Source: Bradyrhizobium sp. AZCC 2262 (lineage in GTDB: Bacteria; Pseudomonadota; Alphaproteobacteria; Rhizobiales; Xanthobacteraceae). From it: a stretch of DNA of 64,000 bases. Position 1 is the first letter of the stretch, and each line of letters starts with the position of its first letter. The position numbers were made by a program, and so were the translations under genes. Shown here piece after piece: positions 24,972 through 35,529 of the stretch. The notes below the pieces were generated by a model. The model searched no databases. It was not told the DNA's origin and saw only the letters and a list, made by a program, of their open reading frames with translations. The stretch spans positions 8,742,001-8,806,000 of the forward strand of contig NZ_JAZHRT010000001.1 of NCBI RefSeq assembly GCF_036924535.1, given 5' to 3'.

Positions 24972-26491
24972 TCACCCCTGTCGTGGGCTGATCTTCCACG
25001 TCGCAGCCAGGATCGCCGCGGTCATTGCGCCGCTGATGATTGCGGCGATCGGGATCGTGACGGCGAGCGCCGCGGTCGCGGCCCATCCGATCGAGCAGAA
25101 GGCTTCCGCGAATGTCGCCAGCCGCGAAGAGGTCTGGCGGCGGCGGAACTGGCTGCGTTTGGCCTGTACGCGAAACCAGAGCTGGATCGCGCCCGCCGAG
25201 ACGGTGGCGACGATGACGCCGAGCGCGGTGATGATCGCCTGCGTCAGGGAGGCAAAGGCAAGTGCCGTGATCAGCGGCGCGAAGATCACCCCGATTGAGA
25301 TCAGCACCACCTCGATCTTGGCGCGGATTACGCGCGACGGTGGCAGCGGCGCGGTCGCGACCAGGTCGGCGGCGTCTTCGCCCGAGATCGTCAGCCAGGC
25401 GAGGCCGCCGGCAAGCTGGCCAGCCGCCATCACGATCACGGGCGTGATCAAGACGATCGCGGTCGAGGTTTCGGAAAAACTTCGCCACAGCATCAGGGCC
25501 GGCGGCACCAGATAAAGCAGTTGCATCAGGCTTTGCGACAACAGCCACGGGTCGCGCCGCAGCAGCAGGAATTCCTTGGTGCGCAGCGCCTGTTGCCGCG
25601 AACCGCCGCGAAATGCGGTCGTGCGCGGTCCGTGACGGACGGACCGGGCGGTTGCGGCGGCACTGACGACGGTATCGGCAAATCTCGGCGAGAACACCGC
25701 CATCACCACGCCGAGCAGCAAGAGCCCGCCGGCCATCAGCCACGACAGCACCATGCCATCGCCGATCGCCGCGCGCGCCGGCCACCACAGCGGGCTGTCG
25801 AGCGCGGGCGCATAGGCTGCAGCGGCGTCGGAGGTCAGCACTGCAAAGCGCGATAACGTACCGTAGGAAAGGATGGCTGCGACCTGGAGCGCAATGACGA
25901 AGCCGGCGCCGATGATGGCGGCCACGATCTGCGCGACGAGGCGAGTCCGGCTCGGGCCGATCAGCCTGAACAGCGCGACCGTGATCGCGATCGCAACGGC
26001 CGCGGCCGAAAGACCAATGGCAATGACGACGCCGAATGCCGAAAGCCATCGGATGCCGCCGCCGATCACGAGAACGTCGACAAAGGGCGTCGACAGCAAC
26101 AGCGCCATCGCGATCACGGACAGCCCGATCGCCGCGATCCGCACCGAGAATACGTTGGCGAGGTTGGCCGGCGACGACATGATGAGATCGAGGTCGGCGC
26201 GGGCGTAGAACACCCGCGTCACCGATTCGATGGCCTGCGACAGCATCAGGGCCCAGGCGAGGAAGATGGACGCCGTGATGACGATCAATTCCGACTTGCC
26301 GAGCGGGGCTTGCAGATCTGCGAAGCGGCCGATCACGGCATAGGCCGGCAGGTGAATGATGGCGACGAACACGGTCAGGGCGATGATCGCGCGCTTTCGT
26401 TTTCCGCGTCTGCCGGCGATCATCGCCAGCCATTCGCGCCACGCCAGACGGATCTCGTGCCGGGCAAACCAGGTGAGTGCCGCGGCCGAAC

Positions 26492-26495
<4 letters not shown>
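24972..26495 (-). CDS. ABC exporter permease
   Basis: A 507-residue polytopic membrane protein. Hydrophobic segments include RAIIALTVFVAIIHLPAYAV, ELIVITASIFLAWALMLSQA, VVIAIGLSAAAVAIAITVAL and several in the C-terminal half (LISIGVIFAPLITALAFA and the last, LAVTIPIAAIISGAMTAAIL). It overlaps the ATPase gene by four bases (26492-26495), giving a two-gene exporter. The substrate is not indicated; ABC-2-like exporters of this size carry polysaccharides, antibiotics or peptides. Confidence 0.8.
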
Positions 26496-27244
<749 letters not shown>

Positions 27245-27401
27245 GATGACGGGACGGTCCGGTTTCGTTTTGTCGTTCGGAACATGGACCGAAGAACTTT
27301 CGGCACGGTGAATCGAGCGGCCCAAATCGCACCGAACCCCGCAACTTCCCGGGCTGCGGCATTTCTCCGCAATTGTTAACGGCGGGGCGGCCAGCGTTTT
27401 G

Positions 27402-27430
27402 TTGACAGCGGTCGGCGCTTTGGGCTCAAT
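27402..27430 (+). promoter_or_regulatory. candidate promoter of the liv operon
   Basis: TTGACA (27402-27407), 17 bases, CTCAAT (27425-27430). The -35 is perfect and the -10 is weak but usual for the group. The start of transcription would lie near 27437, giving a leader of about 100 bases before the ATG at 27538, which has a GGGAGGG ribosome binding site. Confidence 0.4.
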
Positions 27431-27537
27431 GCAGCGGGACATATGCGGCTACAGGCATCGCGGATGGTCGATAGCGTGTAGACACAAGATGCGGAAAAGG
27501 CGGTCGACAGAATCGCCTGGCATCGGGGAGGGAAACG

Positions 27538-28413
27538 ATGCTGGACTTCGTTCAGCAGCTGGTGAGTGGCATCGCGCTCGGCTGCGTTTACGGCTTGATC
27601 GCGCTCGGCTTTGTGCTCGTTTACAAGGCAACCGAGGTCGTCAATTTCGCCCAGGGCGATTTGATGATGCTGGGCGGGTTCTTCGCCTTCACCTTTATCG
27701 GGATGCTTGGTCTCAACTACTGGCTTGGATTCGCCGGCGCGGTCATCGCCATGGCGGCGTTCGGCATGCTGGCCGAACGCGTCGTGGTGCGTCCGATCCT
27801 CGGCTATCCGCAGTTTTCCATCATCATGGCGACGATCGGGCTCGGATATTTCCTGCGCTCCGTGGTTGGCATGATCTGGGGCACCGACGATTTCAAGATC
27901 GAGACGCCGTTCAGCGACGGCGTGTTGCGGATCGGCTCGCTGGTGCTGGCCTACGACAAGCTGTCGGTGATCGCCGCAACCGTCATCCTCTGCGCGCTGC
28001 TGTATCTGTTCTTCAACCGCACCACGCTCGGCACCGCGATGCGCGCCAGCTCCGAGAACATGCTGGCCGCCTACTACATGGGCATTCCGGTCAAGCGCGT
28101 GGTGTCGATCGTGTGGGCGATCAGCGCGGCGGTCGCGACCGCCGCCGGCGTGCTGCTGGCGCCGATCACCTTCATTCACTCCAATGTCGGTCTCGTGCTG
28201 GGCCTGAAGGCGTTTCCTGCCGCCGTGCTCGGCGGCTTCGGCTCGATACCCGGCGCCGTGGTGGGCGGCGTGCTGATCGGCGTGATCGAGAGCATGGCAG
28301 GCTTCTATCTGCCGCAAGGCTGGAAGGACGTCGCGCCCTACATCGTGCTTCTCGTGGTGCTGCTGCTCAAGCCCGAAGGCCTGTTCGGACTTCATAAGCG
28401 GAAGAAGGTCTAA
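27538..28413 (+). CDS. livH: branched-chain-type ABC transporter permease LivH
   Basis: A 291-residue inner-membrane permease. It opens MLDFVQQLVSGIALGCVYGL and carries the LivH hallmarks GLIALGFVLVYKATEVVNFA-QGD, TTLGTAMRASSENMLAAYYM-GI and PAAVLGGFGSIPGAVVGG. Its stop TAA overlaps the LivM start by one base. Operon order is H-M-G-F, then acyl-CoA synthetase and receptor. The presence of a CoA ligase suggests that the imported solute is a carboxylic acid, possibly aromatic or fatty, rather than leucine. Confidence 0.93.
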   Translation: MLDFVQQLVSGIALGCVYGLIALGFVLVYKATEVVNFAQGDLMMLGGFFAFTFIGMLGLNYWLGFAGAVIAMAAFGMLAERVVVRPILGYPQFSIIMATIGLGYFLRSVVGMIWGTDDFKIETPFSDGVLRIGSLVLAYDKLSVIAATVILCALLYLFFNRTTLGTAMRASSENMLAAYYMGIPVKRVVSIVWAISAAVATAAGVLLAPITFIHSNVGLVLGLKAFPAAVLGGFGSIPGAVVGGVLIGVIESMAGFYLPQGWKDVAPYIVLLVVLLLKPEGLFGLHKRKKV

Positions 28414-29564
28414 TGCGGTTCCTCTTCAAGACCGATTACGAAGACGACATCAGGCTGTTTCCGCACAGCGGCTACATCGTTTCCTACGGTATTCTGCTGG
28501 CGTTTCTGGCGGTCGCACCGTTCGTGCTTTCCAGTTATCTGGTCAGCCAGCTGGTGTTCGTCTGCATCTATGCCACCGTCGGCGTCGGGCTGATGATCCT
28601 TACCGGCTTCACCGGGCAGGCCTCGCTCGGGCACGCCGCGTTTCTGGCGATCGGCGCCTACACGGCGGCCTTTCTGCAGCAGTACAACGTCCCGTTTCCG
28701 GTCTACTTCCTGGCCGCCGGCCTGTTGACCGGCGTGGTCGGCGCGCTGGTCGGATTCCCGGCGCTGAGGCTGACGGGCATCTACCTCGTCATCGCGACGA
28801 TTTCCTTTGCCTTCATCGTCGAGGAAGTGCTGGCGCGCTGGGAAAGCGTGACCCACGGCAACGAGGGCATGCGGGTCAAGACGCTGTGGTTGTTCGGGCA
28901 GGCGGTGCCGCAAAACGGCCCGACCTTCTATTTCCTCTGTCTTGCCGTATTGATCCTCACCATCGTCGGCACGCTCAATCTGCTGCGCTCGCCCACCGGG
29001 CGCGCCTTCGTCGCGATCCGCGACAGCGAAACGGCGGCGCGCAGCATGGGCGTCAACGTCTCGCTCTACAAGGTGAAGTCGTTTGCGATCAGCGCCGCGA
29101 TCACCGGATTGGCCGGTGTGCTGTTCGCGCACAAGCTCTCCTTCATCTCTCCGGAAATGTTCACGCTGCAGCTCTCGATCGAGTTCATCATCGTGATCCT
29201 GATCGGCGGCACCTTCAGCCTGCACGGCGCGGTGCTCGGCGCGATCTTCCTGGTCATGATCGATCCGTTCCTGACCTACCTGAAGGACGACATGCCTGGC
29301 ATCATCGCCGGCATTGCCGCAACGTTCGGCGCGGACAGCGTGACCGCGGGGAAGATTTATAGCAACGTCGCCGCCGTAGCATCCGCTAACGGCCTCAAGG
29401 GCGCGATCTACGGCGTGATCATCGTGCTGTTCGTGCTGTTCGAGCCGCTCGGTCTCTACGGGCGCTGGCTGAAGATAAAACTCTTCTTCCAGCTATTCCC
29501 GCTCTACAAGCGCGCCACTTTCAAGCGCCAGAAGATCTACGTGAAATCGGAGCGGAACCGATGA
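28413..29564 (+). CDS. livM: branched-chain-type ABC transporter permease LivM
   Basis: A 383-residue membrane protein, the second permease of the HAAT family transporter. Recognisable segments: GVGLMILTGFTGQASLGHAA, the LivM EAA-like loop PTGRAFVAIRDSETAARSMG-VN, and GVLFAHKLSFISPEMF. It is somewhat longer than average because of an N-terminal extension (MRFLFKTDYEDDIRLFPHSG) and an insertion near residue 290-320 (DDMPGIIAGIAATFGADSV), common in carboxylate-type Liv systems. It overlaps LivG by four bases. Confidence 0.93.
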   Translation: MRFLFKTDYEDDIRLFPHSGYIVSYGILLAFLAVAPFVLSSYLVSQLVFVCIYATVGVGLMILTGFTGQASLGHAAFLAIGAYTAAFLQQYNVPFPVYFLAAGLLTGVVGALVGFPALRLTGIYLVIATISFAFIVEEVLARWESVTHGNEGMRVKTLWLFGQAVPQNGPTFYFLCLAVLILTIVGTLNLLRSPTGRAFVAIRDSETAARSMGVNVSLYKVKSFAISAAITGLAGVLFAHKLSFISPEMFTLQLSIEFIIVILIGGTFSLHGAVLGAIFLVMIDPFLTYLKDDMPGIIAGIAATFGADSVTAGKIYSNVAAVASANGLKGAIYGVIIVLFVLFEPLGLYGRWLKIKLFFQLFPLYKRATFKRQKIYVKSERNR

Positions 29565-30319
29565 GTTATTTCCGTGCGGAAAACCTGTCCTTGCACTTCG
29601 GCGGCCTCAAGGCGGTCGATGCCGTAAGTTTCGCGGTGGAGAAGGGCGAGATCCTCTCGATCATCGGCCCCAATGGCGCTGGCAAGAGTTCGATCTTCAA
29701 CCTGATCTCGCGGATCTATCCGCCGACCTCGGGCAGGATCTTCTTCGAAGACCAGGATATCACCGAGCGGCCGGCCTACGAGATTGCCGGGCTCGGCATC
29801 GCCCGCACCTTCCAGAACATCGAATTGTTCGAGAATGCGACCATGCTGAGCAACCTCCTGGTCGGCCGTCACCGGCACTCCGCCACGCAGCTCTGGCAGG
29901 AATTGCTGTTCTTGCCGAGCGTGCGCGCCGGCGAAAAGGTTCATCGCCGCCGCGTCGAGCAGGTGATCGAATTCCTCGATCTCGAAGCCTATCGCGACAA
30001 GCTGATCTCCGGGTTGCCTTACGGCGTCCGCAAGGTGATCGAGCTGGCGCGGGCGCTGTGCTCCGAGCCGAAGCTGATCCTGCTCGACGAGCCGTCGTCC
30101 GGCCTGAACGTCGAGGAAACCGACGACATGTCGTTCTGGATCCGCGACATGAAGACCGAACTCGGCATTACCGTCCTGATGGTCGAGCACGATATGACGC
30201 TGGTCAATCGCGTTTCCGACCGCGTGATCGCGCTCAATTACGGCCGCGTGCTGGCGATGGGCTCGCCGGCAGAAGTACAGCGCCATCCCGACGTCGTCGC
30301 CGCCTATCTCGGCGCATGA
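29561..30319 (+). CDS. livG: branched-chain-type ABC transporter ATPase LivG
   Basis: A 252-residue ATPase. Walker A GPNGAGKSS (about residues 36-44), AGLGIARTFQNIELFENAT with the Q-loop (typical of LivG), GLPYGVRKVIELARALCSEP as the signature, LILLDEPSSGLNVEET as Walker B and MVEHDMTLVNRVSDR as the switch. The signature is LPYGVRK instead of LSGGQ, a normal LivG variant. Starts four bases inside livM. Confidence 0.93.
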   Translation: MSYFRAENLSLHFGGLKAVDAVSFAVEKGEILSIIGPNGAGKSSIFNLISRIYPPTSGRIFFEDQDITERPAYEIAGLGIARTFQNIELFENATMLSNLLVGRHRHSATQLWQELLFLPSVRAGEKVHRRRVEQVIEFLDLEAYRDKLISGLPYGVRKVIELARALCSEPKLILLDEPSSGLNVEETDDMSFWIRDMKTELGITVLMVEHDMTLVNRVSDRVIALNYGRVLAMGSPAEVQRHPDVVAAYLGA

Positions 30320-30329
30320 GGATGATGCC

Positions 30330-31109
30330 ATGAGCGCTCCCGACATCATCCTCAAGCTCAGCAATATCGAGAGCTATTACGGGCCGATCATGGCGATTAG
30401 AGGCATCAGCCTCGAAGTGCCGCGCGGCCGGATCGTCACGTTGCTCGGCGCCAACGGCGCCGGCAAGACCACGGTGCTGAAGACCATCTCCGGCATTCTC
30501 GATCCCCAGAAGGGCTCGATCGAATTTCTGGGCAAGCCGATCCAGCGCATGGAAGCCGACAAGATCGTGCGGCTGGGCTTAAGCCACGTGCCGGAAGGGC
30601 GCGAGGTGTTTCCATTCCTCTCGGTGCGCGAAAACCTGATGATGGGCGCCTATCCGCGCAAGGATCGCGACGGCGTCGCCGAGGATCTCGAACGCGTCTA
30701 CGGCTATTTCCCGCGGCTGAAGGAGCGCATCAACCAGCCGGCCGGACAGCTTTCCGGCGGCGAGCAGCAGATGCTGGCGATCGGGCGGGCCCTGATGAAC
30801 CGTCCGACCCTGCTACTTTTGGATGAGCCGTCGCTCGGCCTGTCGCCGATCCTGGTGAAGGAGATCTTTACCATTATCAAGCGCGTCAACGAGGAGCAGG
30901 GCATGTCGATCCTGCTGGTCGAGCAGAACGCCAAGGTCGCGCTGGAGACGGCGCATTACGGCTATGTGCTGGAAATCGGCCGGGTCGTGATGAACGACAC
31001 CTGCGAACGGCTGATGAGTTCAAAGGACATCCAGGAATTCTATCTCGGCGCCAAGGAAGAAGGCGCCCGTGGCGAGCGGCGCTGGAAAAAGAAGAAAACC
31101 TGGCGGTAA
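30330..31109 (+). CDS. livF: branched-chain-type ABC transporter ATPase LivF
   Basis: A 259-residue ATPase. Walker A GANGAGKTT, then LGLSHVPEGREVFPFLSVRE (a LivF diagnostic), signature QLSGGEQQMLAIGRAL, Walker B LLLLDEPSLGLSPILV and LLVEQNAKVALETAHYG. The C-terminus is extended and strongly basic (RGERRWKKKKTWR). It begins 10 bases after livG and is followed by the acyl-CoA synthetase gene after about 120 bases on the same strand. Confidence 0.93.
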   Translation: MSAPDIILKLSNIESYYGPIMAIRGISLEVPRGRIVTLLGANGAGKTTVLKTISGILDPQKGSIEFLGKPIQRMEADKIVRLGLSHVPEGREVFPFLSVRENLMMGAYPRKDRDGVAEDLERVYGYFPRLKERINQPAGQLSGGEQQMLAIGRALMNRPTLLLLDEPSLGLSPILVKEIFTIIKRVNEEQGMSILLVEQNAKVALETAHYGYVLEIGRVVMNDTCERLMSSKDIQEFYLGAKEEGARGERRWKKKKTWR

Positions 31110-31230
31110 AGGTCGCAGCCAAGAGCATGGCGTTCAGGACTGGTTGGAGCTAAATTCAGGCCACGCTTCGAGAAAACAGACCGGTCGCCAAGGCCGGCAC
31201 CAGAAGCAGGCCACAGAGGGAGGAAGACGC

Positions 31231-33069
31231 ATGGCCAGACCGGCAGTGCTGACGGTCGCCGACACGATCGCGAGGAGCTTTCTGAAGTCCGTGGAAACCC
31301 GCGGCGACCGGCCGGCGATCCGCGAAAAGAAATTCGGCATCTGGCAGCCGACCAGTTGGCGCGCGTGGCTGCAGATCTCCAAGGATATCGCGTTCGGCCT
31401 GCATGCCTCCGGCTTCCGGCCCGGCGACGCCGCCTCGATCATCGCCAACGCGGTACCGGAATGGGTCTATGCCGACATGGGCATCCTGTGCGCCGGCGGC
31501 GTCTCTTCCGGAATCTATCCGACCGACTCCTCTTCGCAGGTCGAATATCTGATCAACGATTCCTCGACCAAGGTGATCTTCGCCGAGGACGAGGAGCAGC
31601 TCGACAAGATCCTGTCGTGCCGTTCGCGGTGCCCGACACTGCAGAAGATCGTCGTGTTCGATATGGAGGGGCTGAGCGGCTTTACCGACCCGATGGTGCT
31701 GTCGCTGGCCGAGTTCATGGCGCTCGGGCGCAACCACGCCCAGGGCAAAGACGCGCTGTGGGACGAGATGATCGGAAGCCGCTCAGCGTCCGATCTCGCC
31801 ATCCTGGTCTACACGTCAGGCACGACCGGCCCGCCCAAGGGCGCGATGCATTCCAATCGCAGCGTGACGCATCAGATGCGCCACGCCAACGATCTGTTTC
31901 CGTCGACCGATTCCGAGGAGCGGCTGGTGTTCCTGCCGCTCTGCCATGTCGCCGAGCGGATCGGCGGCTATTACGTTTCGCTGGCGCTGGGATCGGTGAT
32001 GAATTTCGCCGAGAGCCCGGAAACCGTCCCGGACAATCTGCGCGAGGTGCAGCCGACTGCGTTTCTGGCGGTGCCCAGGATCTGGGAAAAATTCTATTCC
32101 GGCATCACGATCGCGTTGAAGGACGCAACCGGTTTCCAGAACTGGATGTACCGCAACGCGCTCGCGATCGGCAATCGCGTGACTGAGTACAGACTGCAGG
32201 GCGATACGCCGCCATTGGCGCTGCGGCTCGCCAACAGCGCCGCCTACTATCTGGTGTTCCGCAACATCCGCCGCATGCTCGGCCTCGACCGTTGCCGGCT
32301 GGCCTTTACCGGCGCAGCGCCAATCGCACCCGATCTGATCCGCTGGTATCTCTCGCTCGGCATCGACATGCGGGAGGTCTATGGCCAGACCGAAAACTGC
32401 GGTGTCGCCACCGTGATGCCGCCCGAGCGCATCAAGCTCGGTTCGGTCGGCAAGGCCGCGCCCTGGGGCGAAGTTGCGATCTCTCCGCAAGGTGAAATCC
32501 TGATCCGCGGCGATTTCCTGTTCATGGGCTATCTGAACCAGCCGGAAAAGACCTCGGAGACCATCGACGCCAAGGGATGGCTGCATACCGGTGACGTCGG
32601 CTCGATCGACAACGAAGGCTTCGTCAAGATCACCGACCGGATGAAAGACATCATCATCACCTCGGGCGGCAAGAACATCACGCCGTCGGAGATCGAGAAC
32701 CAGCTCAAGTTCTCGCCTTACGTCTCCGACGCCGTTGTCATCGGCGACAAGCGGCCGTATCTGACGTGTCTGGTCATGATCGACCAGGAGAATGTCGAGA
32801 AGTTCGCGCAGGACCAGGACATTCCCTTCACCAACTACGCCAGCCTGTGCCGTGCGCAGGAAGTCCAGGATCTGATCCAGCGCGAGATCGAGGCGGTCAA
32901 CGTCAACTTTGCGCGCGTCGAAACCATCAAGAAGTTCTACCTGATCGAACGCCAGCTCACGCCAGAGGACGAGGAGCTGACGCCGACCATGAAGCTGAAG
33001 CGCAGTTTCGTGAACAAGCGTTATGCCGCCGAAATCAACGCCATGTATGGCGAGCGGGCGGTGGCGTAG
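31231..33069 (+). CDS. AMP-forming long-chain-type acyl-CoA synthetase
   Basis: The ATG at 31231 follows GGGAGGAAGACGC; an open frame extends upstream but overlaps no conserved part. The 612-residue protein activates a carboxylic acid to its CoA thioester through an acyl-adenylate. Motifs: LVYTSGTTGPPKGAMHSN (about residue 190) for AMP binding, REVYGQTENCG near 385, GWLHTGDVGSIDNEGFVKIT near 450 and DIIITSGGKNITPSEIE with the C-terminal catalytic region. The order and length fit FadD15-like synthetases. Its place inside a liv operon suggests that imported acids are trapped by CoA ligation. Confidence 0.93.
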   Translation: MARPAVLTVADTIARSFLKSVETRGDRPAIREKKFGIWQPTSWRAWLQISKDIAFGLHASGFRPGDAASIIANAVPEWVYADMGILCAGGVSSGIYPTDSSSQVEYLINDSSTKVIFAEDEEQLDKILSCRSRCPTLQKIVVFDMEGLSGFTDPMVLSLAEFMALGRNHAQGKDALWDEMIGSRSASDLAILVYTSGTTGPPKGAMHSNRSVTHQMRHANDLFPSTDSEERLVFLPLCHVAERIGGYYVSLALGSVMNFAESPETVPDNLREVQPTAFLAVPRIWEKFYSGITIALKDATGFQNWMYRNALAIGNRVTEYRLQGDTPPLALRLANSAAYYLVFRNIRRMLGLDRCRLAFTGAAPIAPDLIRWYLSLGIDMREVYGQTENCGVATVMPPERIKLGSVGKAAPWGEVAISPQGEILIRGDFLFMGYLNQPEKTSETIDAKGWLHTGDVGSIDNEGFVKITDRMKDIIITSGGKNITPSEIENQLKFSPYVSDAVVIGDKRPYLTCLVMIDQENVEKFAQDQDIPFTNYASLCRAQEVQDLIQREIEAVNVNFARVETIKKFYLIERQLTPEDEELTPTMKLKRSFVNKRYAAEINAMYGERAVA

Positions 33070-33164
33070 CCAACGAAACTTGAAGCGGAATTTTTTCGGA
33101 AACGGCGAAGGATTGAGAAGGCCCCACCCTTCGCTCAACACGGGCCATCGAAGAGGAGACTGCA

Positions 33165-34364
33165 ATGTCGAAATCGTTCAAGGCGCTCGGCCTTGCGGTC
33201 AGCGCCCTTGCGCTGACCCAACTGCCGGCCGCCGCCCAGACCAAGGTTACCAATGAAGGCATCTCCGCATCCGAGATCGTTATCGGTACCCACCAGGACC
33301 TCTCTGGCCCGATCAAGGTCTGGGGCGTGCCGGTTTCCAACGGCATGAAGATGGCCACGGAGGAAATCAACGCGGCCGGCGGCATCCATGGCCGCAAGAT
33401 CAAGCTGATCCTGGAGGACAGCGGCTACGATCCGAAGCGCGCCGTGCTGGCGTCGCAGAAGATGGTCGAGCGCGACAAGGTGTTCGCTATGGTCGGTCCG
33501 ATGGGCTCGCCCACCGTGCTCGCCGCGCAGGACATCCTGTTCGATGCCGGCGTCCTGCAGCTGTTCCCGCTGACGGCGGCCGAATTCACCTTCAAGTTCG
33601 ATCCGGCCAAGCCGCAGGAGCGACTGAAGTTCAACAATTTGCTGCCTTACGTCGAGAGCACGCGTGCGGCCGTCAAATACATGATCGAGGGGAAGAACTT
33701 CAAGAAGCCCTGCATTATGCACCAGGACGACGAGTACGGAAAGAACGTGCTTGACGGCTTCACGCAGCAGGTTTCCGCGATGAAGCTGACGCCCGCGTCG
33801 GTCACGAGCTACAAGCGCGGCGCTTCCGACTTCAGCGCGCAGATCGCCAAGATGAAGGCCGACGGCTGCGACATGGTTGTGCTCGGCACGGTCATTCGCG
33901 AAACCATCGGCGCCATGGGCGAGGCCAAGAAGCTCGGCTGGGACGTCACCTTCCTCGGCGCCACGCCGACCAACGTGCTCGAGGTGCCGGCGCTCGGCAA
34001 GGACGCAGTCGAAGGCCTCTACGCGGCTTCGGGTTTCGAAATCCCGTACGAAGACACCGCAAAGGGCAAGGTCAAGGATTGGCTTGCCAACTACAAGAAG
34101 ATGTTCGGCACCGACGCCAACACGCAGGCGATCATCGGCTACAACGCCACGATGACGTTTGCGTTCTACGCCAACAAGGCGGGCAAGGATTTGACCGGCC
34201 AGAAGATGATGGACGCGCTGGAATCCGGCGACAAGTTCATGGACATCTTCAACTCGCCGCCGACCAAGTTCTCCAAGACCGATCATCTCGCCAACACCAT
34301 CACCCAGGTCCAGCAGGTCAAGAATGGCCGCTGGGTGCTGGTCAAGGAAGGCCTGATGTTCTGA
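33165..34364 (+). CDS. Liv-type ABC transporter periplasmic substrate-binding protein
   Basis: A 399-residue receptor. Signal peptide MSKSFKALGLAVSALALTQL ending AAAQ; then EIVIGTHQDLSGPIKVWGVP, MKMATEEINAAGGIHGRKIK and DPKRAVLASQKMVERDKVFA, all typical of the Peripla_BP_6 family. ATG is preceded by GAAGAGGAGACTGCA. It is the last gene of the livHMGF-synthetase operon and is followed by a strong terminator. The family spans amino acids, aromatic acids and other carboxylates; the ligase next door favours an acid. Confidence 0.93.
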   Translation: MSKSFKALGLAVSALALTQLPAAAQTKVTNEGISASEIVIGTHQDLSGPIKVWGVPVSNGMKMATEEINAAGGIHGRKIKLILEDSGYDPKRAVLASQKMVERDKVFAMVGPMGSPTVLAAQDILFDAGVLQLFPLTAAEFTFKFDPAKPQERLKFNNLLPYVESTRAAVKYMIEGKNFKKPCIMHQDDEYGKNVLDGFTQQVSAMKLTPASVTSYKRGASDFSAQIAKMKADGCDMVVLGTVIRETIGAMGEAKKLGWDVTFLGATPTNVLEVPALGKDAVEGLYAASGFEIPYEDTAKGKVKDWLANYKKMFGTDANTQAIIGYNATMTFAFYANKAGKDLTGQKMMDALESGDKFMDIFNSPPTKFSKTDHLANTITQVQQVKNGRWVLVKEGLMF

Positions 34365-34404
34365 GGGAGCATTCTCGCTCCAACGGCAAGGGCTAACGAC
34401 ATAG

Positions 34405-34436
34405 GGGCTGCGCGAGACGATCGCGCAGCCCTTTTT
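34405..34436 (+). terminator. intrinsic terminator of the liv operon
   Basis: A perfect 10-bp stem, GGGCTGCGCG (34405-34414) and CGCGCAGCCC (34422-34431), with a seven-base loop AGACGAT, followed at once by TTTTT. It lies 41 bases after the receptor stop codon. Confidence 0.88.
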
Positions 34437-34509
34437 GTCTGTGCCTTTAGCTCGGACGGCAAGCGCTGTCGTTGCCTGCGACAAACGCGAAGCGTTTGCG
34501 CAAGGGAGC

Positions 34510-34577
34510 AAAGCGACGAAGCAATCCATCCCTCCGCTTGTGGCGCCATGGATTGCTTCGCTTCGCTCGCAATGACG
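34510..34577. repeat. palindromic repeat, degenerate copy of the 20108 family
   Basis: Arms CGACGAAGCAATCCAT and ATGGATTGCTTCGCTTCG face each other across CCCTCCGCTTGTGGCGCC, and the right side ends CTCGCAATGACGG. The right arm matches the complete copy at 20108-20185, while the outer part of the left arm is altered. It lies between the liv terminator and the convergent xox-like cluster. Confidence 0.65.
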
Positions 34578-34608
34578 GAGAACCAGCACGATCCGCACAC
34601 TCCCGTCG

Positions 34609-35529
34609 CTATTTCTGAAGTATCTTCAGCAACTCGTCGCCGAGGATCGCGGGTTCTACCGGCGGCAGATAGGTGAGGCCGGCCGCCTTCGCGAGGTCGG
34701 CGATGGTTCCTGCTGCCTGCAAATCGGAGAGCGTCTTATTGACCGCGACGATGAGGGCCGGATCGCTGGCGAGGCCGACATAGCCCCGATTAACGCCGAT
34801 GGGATAATAATATCCGGATGCGGCGAGCTTACTGTCGGGATGGGCGCCGCGGTAGGCATCGAAGCGGCTCAGGTCGAGCAGCGTCGCATCGAATTCGCCG
34901 CGGTTGAGCGCGCCGAGCAAGTCCTGCCGCCCTGGAACCAGATGCGTGATGTCGTCGATCAAGCGTCCTTTTTCGAACGTCATCAGGATAGCGTCGCCAA
35001 GCGTGCCGCTTTCGATCGCGATGCGCAGCCCGGCGAGATCGCCGATGCCGGAGATCTTGCGGTCGCGCGCCTTCTCGCCGAGCACGACGGTCAGTGGCGA
35101 GTAAGCATAGGGCTGGCTCGGTGCAAGCACGCCGACCGGCACGCGGCGGCGGCGGTCGTCGCGGGTGGCGCCCTCGAAATCCGGCAGCTTCGCCGTCTTG
35201 ACGCCAGGTACCTTCAGCGAGTCATTGGTCAAGGCATAGCTGCCGACCAGCGCGCAGCGGCCGTCGGAGAGCAGGGCATTGGCTTCGAGGGCCGGGCTCG
35301 AGCTTTCGTCGAGCTTGCTTTCAAACCACTGGATCTTGAACGGCCGGCCGAGGCGATCGGCAACAGCCTGCGCAAGCGCGACGTCAAACCCGCTGTCGGG
35401 CTTTCCGCGCTGATGCAGTGAAAGAGGAGGCAGGTTCTCATCGAGACAGACTTTCAGCGGATCTCCATCCGCATGCGCTGCCGTCGCCGTCGCAAGCAGC
35501 ACGGCCGCAACCGCGAGCCAGCGCTTCAT
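34609..35529 (-). CDS. periplasmic binding protein of a quinoprotein dehydrogenase cluster (XoxJ-like)
   Basis: The start at 35529 overlaps the cytochrome stop by four bases. The 306-residue protein has signal peptide MKRWLAVAAVLLATATAAHA and a family-3 solute-binding fold: LKVCLDENLPPLSLHQRGKP, GFDVALAQAVADRLGRPFKI and LAGLRIAIESGTLGDAIL. Proteins of this kind sit with PQQ methanol/ethanol dehydrogenases as XoxJ/MoxJ and are thought to help the dehydrogenase mature rather than import a nutrient. Position after the dehydrogenase and cytochrome genes supports that role. Confidence 0.85.
   Translation of the reverse strand: MKRWLAVAAVLLATATAAHADGDPLKVCLDENLPPLSLHQRGKPDSGFDVALAQAVADRLGRPFKIQWFESKLDESSSPALEANALLSDGRCALVGSYALTNDSLKVPGVKTAKLPDFEGATRDDRRRRVPVGVLAPSQPYAYSPLTVVLGEKARDRKISGIGDLAGLRIAIESGTLGDAILMTFEKGRLIDDITHLVPGRQDLLGALNRGEFDATLLDLSRFDAYRGAHPDSKLAASGYYYPIGVNRGYVGLASDPALIVAVNKTLSDLQAAGTIADLAKAAGLTYLPPVEPAILGDELLKILQK

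Noticed and set aside
31816..33165. 450-codon open frame antisense to the acyl-CoA synthetase
   Set aside because: The plus strand has all synthetase motifs in order. The antisense product is an Asp/His/Arg-rich composition artefact without RBS.
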